A stretch of 45,126 bases of DNA from Acidobacteriota bacterium (GTDB lineage Bacteria; Acidobacteriota; Vicinamibacteria; Vicinamibacterales; Fen-181): NCBI GenBank assembly GCA_017883185.1, contig JADGOB010000016.1, positions 1 through 45,126 on the forward strand. The letters run 5' to 3'. Under the pieces are notes generated by a model. The model did not search any database, was not told the origin of the DNA, and saw only the letters and a list, made by a program, of their open reading frames with translations. The position numbers and the translations under genes are program-made. Shown here one piece after another: positions 24,011-33,207 of the stretch. Position 1 is the stretch's first letter. Each line of letters begins with the position of its first letter.

Positions 24011-24672
24011 TGGACAAGATGCCGTTCCAGCTGAGGACTGAATTGGAGACGACCGTCTCGCCGGTGGCTGACCCTCGCGCCGACACGGCGCCGGGTTGGC
24101 GCGAGGGCCTTCCGACGCTGTCGGACGAGGTCGTCACGCTGCGCGACCTCCGTATCTCGGATGCCCCGTCGCTGTTCGCCATGCTGTCCACGGAGGAAGT
24201 CCGGAGGTACATGTCGCCGCCCCCAATCGACGTTGCCGGGTTCGAACGGTTCATCGCGTGGGCGCAGTCGGAGCGGGCGGCAGGCCGGTACCTGTGCTAC
24301 GCCGTCGTGCCGAACGGCTACGACGTAGCCATCGGCATCTTCCAGGTGCGTCAGATCGACCCGTCGTTCTCGATCGGCGAGTGGGGCGTGGCCCTCGGGT
24401 CGCAGTTCTGGGGTGTCGGGATCTTCGAGGCGGGCGCCAGGCTCCTGATGGACTTCCTCTTCGAGGACCTTGGCCTTCATCGGCTGGAAGCCCGGGCGGC
24501 GGTCCAGAACGGGCGGGCCAACGGCGCGGCGCGCAAGATCGGAGCGGTGCCCGAGGGCGTCGCGCGCCAGGGCATGAAGTGCCGAGGACAGTATCACGAC
24601 CAGCTGATGTGGTCGATTCTCGCTGAAGACTGGAGACAGTCGAAGATCGTATACCGGCCGGTCGTGCATTAG
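24007..24672 (+). CDS. GNAT family N-acetyltransferase (RimJ/RimL-like)
   Basis: The 221-residue protein has an N-terminal extension of about 38 residues and then a GNAT domain: VVTLRDLRISDAPSLFAMLS, IGEWGVALGSQFWGVGIFEA, and HRLEARAAVQNGRANGAARK, where the last block is the Asn-rich motif of RimJ/RimL-type enzymes that follows acetyl-CoA binding. The acetyl-CoA loop (Q/RxxGxG) is degenerate as QFWGVG. The start overlaps the peptidase stop in ATGATG, so the two proteins are probably made together. The substrate is unknown; relatives modify protein N-termini, antibiotics or small amines. Confidence 0.82.
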   Translation: MMDKMPFQLRTELETTVSPVADPRADTAPGWREGLPTLSDEVVTLRDLRISDAPSLFAMLSTEEVRRYMSPPPIDVAGFERFIAWAQSERAAGRYLCYAVVPNGYDVAIGIFQVRQIDPSFSIGEWGVALGSQFWGVGIFEAGARLLMDFLFEDLGLHRLEARAAVQNGRANGAARKIGAVPEGVARQGMKCRGQYHDQLMWSILAEDWRQSKIVYRPVVH

Positions 24673-24816
24673 CCTGAACATCACAGCCCAGCTGGCGACT
24701 TTCGACTTGTGATCTGCGGTTTCGCTGGAGACCGCCTCCCATCGGGGCCAGGTCGTTGCGCGAGGCCGAGGGGGCAGGACCATCCCGGTCATGTCGAAGG
24801 GGTCTACGGCGTGTTG

Positions 24817-24857
24817 GCCGCCAGCCGCCAGCTGCCAGCCGCGAGCCGCAAGCCGGG
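24817..24857 (+). repeat. Low-complexity CAGCCGCCAGC/GCGAGCCGCAAGCC repeat
   Basis: Imperfect tandem units similar to those at 8766-8833 and 4243-4325. It lies in the 250-base gap between the acetyltransferase gene and queA; nothing else recognisable is in that gap apart from the queA promoter. Confidence 0.5.
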
Positions 24858-24910
24858 ACCGGAATCCGTGAGCCGAACTCGAATCGAGCGTGCGCGAGTC
24901 CTGGCGAGGG

Positions 24911-24916
24911 TACACT
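24911..24916 (+). promoter_or_regulatory. -10 box (TACACT) directly before queA
   Basis: TACACT is separated by six bases from the GTG at 24923. The start codon would be the first or second codon position of the mRNA, a leaderless arrangement. No Shine-Dalgarno precedes the GTG. Confidence 0.4.
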
Positions 24917-24922
24917 GTCCGG

Positions 24923-25972
24923 GTGGACGTGGCCCTGTTCGACTTTCACCTCCCTCCCGATCAGATCGCGCAGCAGCCTGCGGCCGAGCGCGAATCATCG
25001 CGGCTGCTCGTGCTCGATCGCGCGTCAGGCGCGGTTGTCGGGCACAGCTGCGTGCGCGCGCTGCCCGAGTTTCTCCGACAGGGCGACCTCCTCGTTCTCA
25101 ACAACACCCGGGTCTTTCCCGCGCGGCTGCTCGGACGCCGCGATCCCTCGCGCGGCGCCGTGGAGTGCCTGCTCGTCGGGCGTCTGGACGGGGACCGTTG
25201 GGAAGCGCTGATGCACCCGGGCCAGAAACTACATCCGGGTGCGCGCGTGCGTTTCGAGGGCTCTGGCGTCACGCTTCGCGCGGAGGTGCTCGAGCAGCAT
25301 TTTCACGGCCGCCGAACGATCAGGCTGTGGAGCGACGACCGCGCGGACGTGGACGCTCTCGTGGATGCGATCGGCCACGTGCCGCTCCCTCCGTACATCC
25401 ATCGCGCAGACATCCCTGGCGACCGCGAGCGATACCAGACAGTGTACGCCCGCGCGCGCGGTTCGATTGCGGCTCCCACGGCGGGCCTGCACCTGACCAT
25501 TGCGCTCCTCGATCGCCTGGCCGGGCAAGGCGTCGATCGGGCGGAAATCACGCTGCACGTGGGTTACGGTACCTTCAAGCCCGTGCGGGTGGACCGGGTC
25601 GAGGAGCACCAGGTGGATCCCGAGTCGTTCGAGGTGTCCACGCAGGCTGCGTCGGCGATCAATGCCGCGCTCGACGAGGGCCGCCGCGTGGTCGCGGTGG
25701 GAACGACGACGACAAGGGCCTTGGAGACCGCGGCGGCAGCCGGGCAGGGACGGGTCGTGCCGGGTTCGGCCATCAGCGAACTGTTCATCCACCCCGGGCA
25801 TCGGTTCCAGGTGCCGGGCGGCCTGCTCACGAATTTTCACCTGCCGAAGTCGTCGTTGCTGATGCTCGTGTGCGCCTTTGCCGGACGCGAGGCTGTGCTT
25901 GCCGCGTATGGCGAAGCCGTCGCTCGCGGCTATCGCTTCTACAGCTACGGCGACGCGATGCTGATTCTGTAG
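24923..25972 (+). CDS. queA: S-adenosylmethionine:tRNA ribosyltransferase-isomerase
   Basis: The 349-residue enzyme transfers and rearranges the ribosyl group of AdoMet onto 7-aminomethyl-7-deazaguanine at tRNA position 34, making epoxyqueuosine. The family pattern is complete: DFHLPPDQIAQQP at the N-terminus, GDLLVLNNTRVFPARL, VPLPPYI, RYQTVYARARGSIAAPTAGL, TLHVGYGTFKPV, and the tail TNFHLPKSSLLMLVCAFAGR. GTG at 24923 gives the normal N-terminus. No tgt gene follows in this window, although queA-tgt pairing is common. Confidence 0.95.
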   Translation: MDVALFDFHLPPDQIAQQPAAERESSRLLVLDRASGAVVGHSCVRALPEFLRQGDLLVLNNTRVFPARLLGRRDPSRGAVECLLVGRLDGDRWEALMHPGQKLHPGARVRFEGSGVTLRAEVLEQHFHGRRTIRLWSDDRADVDALVDAIGHVPLPPYIHRADIPGDRERYQTVYARARGSIAAPTAGLHLTIALLDRLAGQGVDRAEITLHVGYGTFKPVRVDRVEEHQVDPESFEVSTQAASAINAALDEGRRVVAVGTTTTRALETAAAAGQGRVVPGSAISELFIHPGHRFQVPGGLLTNFHLPKSSLLMLVCAFAGREAVLAAYGEAVARGYRFYSYGDAMLIL

Positions 25973-26041
25973 CAGGATCTCGGTGTCGGGCTTCAGGAGT
26001 CAGGTAGGATGCAGAGGATCTAGGAGTCCGGGACCAAGTAG

Positions 26042-26061
26042 GGGCACAGCATGCTGTGCCC
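26042..26061. repeat. 20-bp perfect palindrome (GGGCACAGCA / TGCTGTGCCC)
   Basis: Ten-base arms are exactly complementary with no loop. The element lies in the gap between queA and the deoxyhypusine-synthase-like gene, 14 bases before its start. Similar GGGGCACxGC palindromes are dispersed in many environmental genomes. It could also act as a hairpin near the ribosome-binding site. Confidence 0.65.
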
Positions 26062-26074
26062 TGAGGAGCGTGGC

Positions 26075-27028
26075 ATGCCTTTTCCCTACGAGGAATTCGA
26101 TCTGTCTGGGATCCGCACCTACCCGCTCAAGAGCCGGCAGAGCAAGGCCCGGGCGGACGACTTCGCGAAGCCGTACCAGCCAGGCTCGGGGATGACGGGC
26201 TTCCTCGACTCGCTGCCCTCGATCCTTGCTGCGAGCGACTTTCGCGCGGTCGTCAGCGCGATGGTCGCGGCCCGCGAGTCGGGCGGCGGGATCGTCTGGG
26301 GATTCGGCGCCCACGTGATCAAGACCGGCCTGTCGCCGGTGTTGATCGACCTGATGGAGCGCGGCTTCGTCTCCGCGCTCGCGACCAACGGCGCGGGGAT
26401 CATCCACGATTTCGAGATCGCGTTGTCGGGTGCCACATCCGAGGACGTCGAGGCGACCCTTGGGGCCGGGTGGTTCGGCATGGCCGACGAGACGGGCCGC
26501 CTGCTGAACGGCGCGATCAACGAGGGCGTGACGTCCGGTCTCGGCATCGGCCAGGCGGTGGGCCAGTACCTGTGCGCGAAGCACCCGCAGTACGAGCGAG
26601 CGTCGGTAGCTGCCGCCGCGTTCCGCCTCGGCATCCCCCTGACGGTGCATATCGCGCTCGGCACCGACATCATCCACATGCACCCCGCGGCGTCGGGCAC
26701 CGCCCTCGGGGAAGGGAGCCTGCGCGACTTCCGGTACTTCACGTCGAGCGTTGCGCGCCTCGACCACGGCGTCTATCTCAACTGCGGGTCGGCGGTCATC
26801 CTGCCCGAAGTCTTCCTGAAAGCCGTGTCGCTCGCGAGGAACACCGGGCGCACCCTCGCCGGCCTCACCACGGTCACACTCGACTTCGCGAAACTCTACC
26901 GCCCGCAGGTCAACGTCGTCAGCCGCCCGACCGCGGGCATCGGGCACGGGTACTACCTGGTCGGTCACCACGAATTGTTGATCCCGCTGCTCGCTGCCGC
27001 ATTGGTTGAGAGCAGCGAGAAGCCGTGA
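26075..27028 (+). CDS. Deoxyhypusine synthase-like protein of unknown function
   Basis: The 317-residue protein resembles the deoxyhypusine synthase fold: GGGIVWGFGAHVIKTGLSPV, LIDLMERGFVSALATNGAGI with IHDFEIALSG, and a C-terminal GHGYYLVGHHELLIPLLAAA, close to the NAD-binding parts of DHS. Bacteria lack eIF5A, the usual substrate. The active-site lysine segment (WGK) of true DHS is not visible at the matching place, so it may act on other amines, like homospermidine synthases, or not at all on spermidine. ATG at 26075 has GAGGAG upstream. Its 3' end contains the promoter of the following tRNA gene. Confidence 0.75.
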   Translation: MPFPYEEFDLSGIRTYPLKSRQSKARADDFAKPYQPGSGMTGFLDSLPSILAASDFRAVVSAMVAARESGGGIVWGFGAHVIKTGLSPVLIDLMERGFVSALATNGAGIIHDFEIALSGATSEDVEATLGAGWFGMADETGRLLNGAINEGVTSGLGIGQAVGQYLCAKHPQYERASVAAAAFRLGIPLTVHIALGTDIIHMHPAASGTALGEGSLRDFRYFTSSVARLDHGVYLNCGSAVILPEVFLKAVSLARNTGRTLAGLTTVTLDFAKLYRPQVNVVSRPTAGIGHGYYLVGHHELLIPLLAAALVESSEKP

Positions 27029-27034
27029 TAAAAT
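27006..27034 (+). promoter_or_regulatory. Promoter of the CAU tRNA gene
   Basis: TTGAGA (27006-27011), a 17-base spacer and TAAAAT (27029-27034) form a good sigma-70 type promoter. The start would be near 27041, four bases before the tRNA. The -35 box lies inside the end of the upstream coding sequence. Confidence 0.6.
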
Positions 27035-27044
27035 CATTGTTTAC

Positions 27045-27121
27045 GCCGGTGTAGCTCAGCTGGTCAGAGCACGCGGCTCATATCCGCGGAGTCCGGGGTT
27101 CAAGTCCCTGCACCGGCACCA
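27045..27121 (+). tRNA. tRNA with CAU anticodon (tRNA-Ile2 or elongator tRNA-Met)
   Basis: The 77-base cloverleaf is complete: acceptor stem GCCGGTG/CACCGGC, D arm GCTC...GAGC, anticodon stem CGCGG/CCGCG around CTCATAT (anticodon CAT at 27079-27081), T arm CGGGG-TTCAAGT-CCCTG (one mismatch), discriminator A and an encoded CCA end. It is not the initiator type, because the first base pair is matched G-C and the anticodon stem lacks three consecutive G-C pairs. Elongator Met and lysidine-modified Ile2 share this anticodon; direct adjacency to tilS favours Ile2 but does not prove it. Confidence 0.9.
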
Positions 27122-27154
27122 GATTCACCTCTCGGCTGAGTGTGCTCGCTCTCG

Positions 27155-28581
27155 ATGTCTGTCCTCACCGAGCGAGTCTGCCGGACGATTGACCGATACG
27201 GGCTATTTGCGCCTGGCGCGCGCCTGCTCGTTGCCGCGTCGGGCGGTGCCGATTCTACTGCGCTCGTCTGCCTGCTGCGCGAGGTGGCGCCCCGACTGGG
27301 AATCGAACTGGCCGGCCTCGCGCACTTCAACCATCGGCTTCGCGGCGACGCCTCGGATACCGACGAGCAGTTCTGCCGGACGATGGCCGGGCGCTTTGCG
27401 CTGGGGTTCGAAGTCGGTCGGGCCGACGTGCGCCACGAAGCCAGGCGGCTGCGGACGTCGGTGGAGGACGCGGGGCGTCGACTCCGATACGAGTTCTTTG
27501 CGGAGGCGATGGCGCGGCTGCAGGCGACGCACGTGGCGGTCGGCCACACGCGCGACGACCAGGCTGAAACGCTGCTCCTGAACCTGCTTCGCGGTGCCGG
27601 GGCCGCGGGCCTTGCCGGCATGCCCTCACGCCGGGGGGCGATCGTTCGACCGCTGCTCGACTGTTCGCACCAGGATCTGGTCGAGTGGCTGGCGGCGGCC
27701 GGCATCCCGTTCCGAGAGGATGAGTCGAACCGTGATCGCCGCTACCTGCGAAATCGCGTGCGGCACGACGTGATCCCCGCACTGGTCAGCGCCGTCCCCT
27801 CCGCTGTCCAGGCGCTGGCTCGCGCCGCAGACATCACACGGGCGGAAGACGAATACCTGGGCCGGGTGGCGGCGGAGGCCTTCCGAGCGTGTTCCCGCGT
27901 CACAGAACGGGAGTTGTGCCTCGACGCTCAGGCTCTGGTTGGCATGCCACTTGCCGTTGCCCGCCGAGTCGCTCTGCTGGCGTTGAGGGAACGCTCTTCC
28001 GGGCGCTATGTCGGATTCCAGCAGGTGGAACGGCTGCTGGCACTGGCGGCGGGCCGTGTGAAAGGGCCGCTGAAACTACCGGGCCAGCTGGCAGAACAGG
28101 CCGGAACCGGGCAAGTGGTTTTCACGTCGACTGAGAGCAGGGGCGTCAGGGTCACGAATAGATCCAGCCCATCCGGAAACTATTTTCGCGCGCCGTTGTC
28201 TATTCCAGGAGAGGTCCTTCTCGGGGATGGCCGATCGCTTTCGTGTGAGCTTCGCCCTGGGGGGCTCGAGACGGCCATTTCCGGGACCGCAGTGCTCGAC
28301 CGGGGGACCGCGGTGCTCGACCGGGACCAGGTGTCGGCCTTGGCCGTGAGGTACCGCCGACCAGGTGACCGGTTTCGGCCGCTGGGCCTCGGTGGCCACA
28401 AGACGCTTCAGGACTTATTCGTCGATCGCAAGGTCCCGCGCGGCGAGCGCGACCACACGCCGCTCGTCGTCGATCGGGACGATCGGATTGTGTGGGTGGC
28501 CGGGCACGTCATTTCCGAGGATTTCCGCGTGAGCGAGCGTACGCGCGCCGTGGTAATCTTGAAGCTGAGGGGAGAAAGAGA

Positions 28582-28585
<4 letters not shown>
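27155..28585 (+). CDS. tilS: tRNA(Ile)-lysidine synthase
   Basis: The 476-residue enzyme changes C34 of tRNA-Ile2(CAU) to lysidine, so that it reads AUA and is charged with isoleucine. The ATP-binding PP-loop is SGGADS (29-34). [38 protein letters not shown] and [20 protein letters not shown] are the core hallmarks. The C-terminal part ([32 protein letters not shown]) is the tRNA-binding TilS C domain. A GTG five codons upstream is an alternative start. Residues near 380 contain a duplicated GTAVLDR (a 21-bp tandem repeat at 28283-28324). Confidence 0.95.
28283..28324 (+). repeat. 21-bp in-frame tandem duplication inside tilS
   Basis: Two 21-base units (GGGACCGCAGTGCTCGACCG then G; second copy with one change) encode GTAVLDR twice. 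The frame is kept, and the spot lies in a linker before the C-terminal domain, so function is probably unaffected. Confidence 0.8.
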
Positions 28586-30507
<1,922 letters not shown>

Positions 30508-30519
30508 CCGCGGGCGGGG

Positions 30520-31431
30520 GTGGCCCGGTTGCCCCCATCACGTGGCTCATGTCTGACGACGTTGCACGCACGCCGACTCTACACCGTGCCCCTCACGGGC
30601 GGGCGCCGCCTGGAACTGGGCGCGCGCACGCTCGTCATGGCCGTCATCAACATCACCCCCGATTCGTTCGCCGAAGGATCCCCGTCGATCGATCCGGCGC
30701 GCGCGCTCGACCTGGCGCAGGCCGCCGAGGAGCAGGGCGCGGACATCCTCGACTTGGGCGCCGAGTCGACGCGTCCCGGCGCGGCCGCCGTCGATGCCGA
30801 CGAGGAGACAGGGCGCCTGCTGCCGGCCTTGCGGGCGATTGTCGCGCGGACCGCCCTTCCGGTGTCCGTCGATACCACCAAGTCGGCCGTCGCGCGCGCC
30901 GCACTGGACGAAGGCGCGGCAATAGTGAACGATATCTCCGGCCTGAGGTATGATCCGGGCCTTGGCGAGGTGGTCGCGGCCGCGGGCGCGGGCCTGGTGC
31001 TGATGCACATGCGCGGAACCTCCCGGGAGATGTACCGCCAGGCGTCATACGCGGATGTGGGCGCCGAGGTGCGTGGAGAGCTGGCCGAGAGCCTGGCTGC
31101 AGCCGAGCGCGCGGGTGTCGCACGAGAGGCGACGATCCTGGATCCCGGTCTTGGCTTCGCCAAGCGCGCCGAGCACAGCTTCGAGATCCTCGCCCGCCTC
31201 TCGGAGCTGGCCGCGCTCGATCGTCCGATCCTGGTCGGAAGTTCGCGGAAGTCCTTCCTGACGCGCGCGCTCGGCAATGTGCCCCCGGACGCTCGCGACT
31301 GGGGGACAGCGGCCACGGTCGCCGTCGCCGTCCTCGAGGGCGCGCACATCGTTCGGGTCCACGCGGTCGGGGCGATGGTCCAGGTGGTAAGAGCTGTTGA
31401 CGAAGTCTTGAGGTGGAAGAATCGGCTGTGA
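30520..31431 (+). CDS. folP: Dihydropteroate synthase
   Basis: The 303-residue enzyme joins p-aminobenzoate to the pterin diphosphate in folate synthesis. VMAVINITPDSFAEG, DLGAESTRPGA, SVDTTKSAVARAAL, NDISGLRYDP, GLVLMHMRGT, DPGLGFAKRAEHS and VGSSRKSFL cover the whole TIM-barrel active site. The start is uncertain: GTG at 30520 gives a 25-residue extension with no family match, and no better in-frame ATG exists before the core. Its stop overlaps the cdaA start. Confidence 0.95.
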   Translation: MARLPPSRGSCLTTLHARRLYTVPLTGGRRLELGARTLVMAVINITPDSFAEGSPSIDPARALDLAQAAEEQGADILDLGAESTRPGAAAVDADEETGRLLPALRAIVARTALPVSVDTTKSAVARAALDEGAAIVNDISGLRYDPGLGEVVAAAGAGLVLMHMRGTSREMYRQASYADVGAEVRGELAESLAAAERAGVAREATILDPGLGFAKRAEHSFEILARLSELAALDRPILVGSSRKSFLTRALGNVPPDARDWGTAATVAVAVLEGAHIVRVHAVGAMVQVVRAVDEVLRWKNRL

Positions 31432-32240
31432 CGATCGTCGAGTCCATCCTCTCCGTGCTCCGCCACTTCGGGTGGTGGGACATTCTCGATGTCCTCATCG
31501 TGGCGGTCGCGATCTACGAGATCCTCAAGTTGATCCGTGGCACGCGCGCCGTGCAGATGGGCCTCGGCGCGGGCCTCCTCGTCCTCCTGTTCTACCTGTC
31601 CCGGTGGGGCCATCTCGAAACGGTGAACTGGCTCATCCGGAACATGGTCGGCTATCTGGTGTTCGCGCTGATCGTCCTGTTCCAGGCCGACATCCGCCGA
31701 GCGCTGGCGCATTTCGGGCGCACGCCGTTCGGCAGCTACTTCGGGCGAACGCAGCGGGCCGAAGAGACGATCGAGGAGGTTGTCGTCGCGGCCGGGATGC
31801 TGTCCACCCAGCGGGTGGGGTGCATCATCGCCATCGAGCGGAGCATCGGCCTGCGGAACTACATCGAGGGGGGCATCCCGCTCGACGCGACCATTACGTA
31901 CGACCTGCTCGTGACGATCTTCCGCCCCGGCACGCCGTTGCACGACGGCGCGGTGATCATCCAGGGCGAGCGCGTCGCGGCCGCGGCGTGCTTCCTGCCG
32001 CTCACGGTGAACCCGCGGGTGAGCAAGGACTTTGGCACCCGGCATCGCGCGGCCATCGGCCTCACCGAGGAGACCGACGCGGTGACGGTGATCGTCTCGG
32101 AGGAAACGGGCCGCATCTCGCTCGCGCTCGATGGCGGCATCGAGAGCGGCCTGACGACTGACGCGCTGCGCGCGCGCCTGCACGAGTTGCTCACGGGCCG
32201 CCACGAGGCGCGCGAGCAGCCGCGTCCGAGCTACGAGTGA
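31428..32240 (+). CDS. cdaA: Membrane diadenylate cyclase CdaA (DacA)
   Basis: The enzyme makes cyclic di-AMP from two ATP. The chosen GTG start overlaps the folP stop (GTGA) and gives 270 residues; another GTG five codons upstream is possible. Three N-terminal membrane helices span about 18-90. The DisA_N domain follows with the two catalytic motifs DGA (173-175, in LHDGAVII) and RHR (205-207, in GTRHRAAIG). The gene stands in the widely conserved cdaA-cdaR-glmM order, in which CdaR and GlmM bind and tune the cyclase. c-di-AMP in Acidobacteria presumably controls potassium and turgor, as elsewhere. Confidence 0.95.
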   Translation: MTIVESILSVLRHFGWWDILDVLIVAVAIYEILKLIRGTRAVQMGLGAGLLVLLFYLSRWGHLETVNWLIRNMVGYLVFALIVLFQADIRRALAHFGRTPFGSYFGRTQRAEETIEEVVVAAGMLSTQRVGCIIAIERSIGLRNYIEGGIPLDATITYDLLVTIFRPGTPLHDGAVIIQGERVAAAACFLPLTVNPRVSKDFGTRHRAAIGLTEETDAVTVIVSEETGRISLALDGGIESGLTTDALRARLHELLTGRHEAREQPRPSYE

Positions 32241-33151
32241 TGGCTTACCACCCGTTCCGCCACCTCGGCTTGAAGTTCCTGTCGACCGCCGTTGCCCTCG
32301 GCCTCTGGTTCACCGTGGCCGGTGAACAGACCGTCGAGCGGAGCCTGCGCGTCCCACTGGAGCTGAGCAACCGCCCCGAGCGGCTGGAGTTGGTCGAGAA
32401 TCCTCCGACCGCGATCGATGTGCGGGTTCGCGGGACGGCCGGGCTCTTGAGCCAGTTGTCGCAGGGCGATGTGGTCACCATCGTGGACCTGTCCCTGGCC
32501 CGGTCGGGTCGGCGGTTCTTCCACCTGACGCGCACGCAGGTCCGGGCCCCGTTCGGCGTCGAGGTGGTGGAGGTGACCCCGGGGACCATCTCCCTCCGGT
32601 TCGAACCCTCTGGATCGCGGCGGGTGCCCGTGGTGCCGGTGGTTGAAGGTGAGCCGGCCCCCGGCTACAAGGTCGGCACAGTGAGCATCGAGCCGACCAG
32701 CGTGGAAGTGGCCGGGCCCGAGAGCGCGCTGCAGCGCCTCGAGGAGGCGACGACCGAGCCGGTGTCGGTGTCTGGCGCACGCCAAACGGTCCGGGAGACG
32801 GTCACGGTCGGTGTGACGGATGCGAGCCTGCGGCTCACCGCGTCGCCAAGCGCGAAGGTCACGGTCGAGGTGCAGCCGACGCCGATCGAGCGGCGCGTGT
32901 CGCAGGTTCCCGTTCATCTCCGCAACGCCGGGCGCGGGCTGTCCGCCCAGGCCGTCCCTGCCGCTGTGGCGGTCGCCATCCGGGGCCCCAAGGACGTGGT
33001 GGACGCCATGCGGCCCGACGCGATTGCCGCGTTCGTGGATCTTGCCGGCCTGGGACCGGGCCGGTACAATCTTTCGGTTCGGGTCGAGCTGCCACAGGAC
33101 TTCGTGGTGGTGCGGATCGAGCCAGCCACCGTGCGCGTGAGGATCCAGTAG
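32240..33151 (+). CDS. cdaR: CdaR (YbbR-domain) regulator of CdaA
   Basis: The 303-residue protein has one N-terminal membrane anchor (about 7-28) and an extracytoplasmic part made of repeated YbbR domains, each with a VEVTPGTISLRFEPS-like or VSIEPTSVEVAGPESAL-like strand pair. Three or four such repeats fit the length. YbbR proteins bind the CdaA membrane part and change its activity. The ATG at 32240 overlaps the cdaA stop by one base; GTG at 32237 is an equally possible start. glmM follows after 56 bases. Confidence 0.88.
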   Translation: MAYHPFRHLGLKFLSTAVALGLWFTVAGEQTVERSLRVPLELSNRPERLELVENPPTAIDVRVRGTAGLLSQLSQGDVVTIVDLSLARSGRRFFHLTRTQVRAPFGVEVVEVTPGTISLRFEPSGSRRVPVVPVVEGEPAPGYKVGTVSIEPTSVEVAGPESALQRLEEATTEPVSVSGARQTVRETVTVGVTDASLRLTASPSAKVTVEVQPTPIERRVSQVPVHLRNAGRGLSAQAVPAAVAVAIRGPKDVVDAMRPDAIAAFVDLAGLGPGRYNLSVRVELPQDFVVVRIEPATVRVRIQ

Positions 33152-33207
33152 CGACGCTTCCCGCATGCGGCTCCGCGGTTGATATCAGGTTCCTGGTTCA
33201 CACACCG

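Noticed and set aside
24673-24922. preQ1 or other riboswitch before queA
   Set aside because: No conserved aptamer core was recognised, and the -10 box directly before the GTG leaves no leader.
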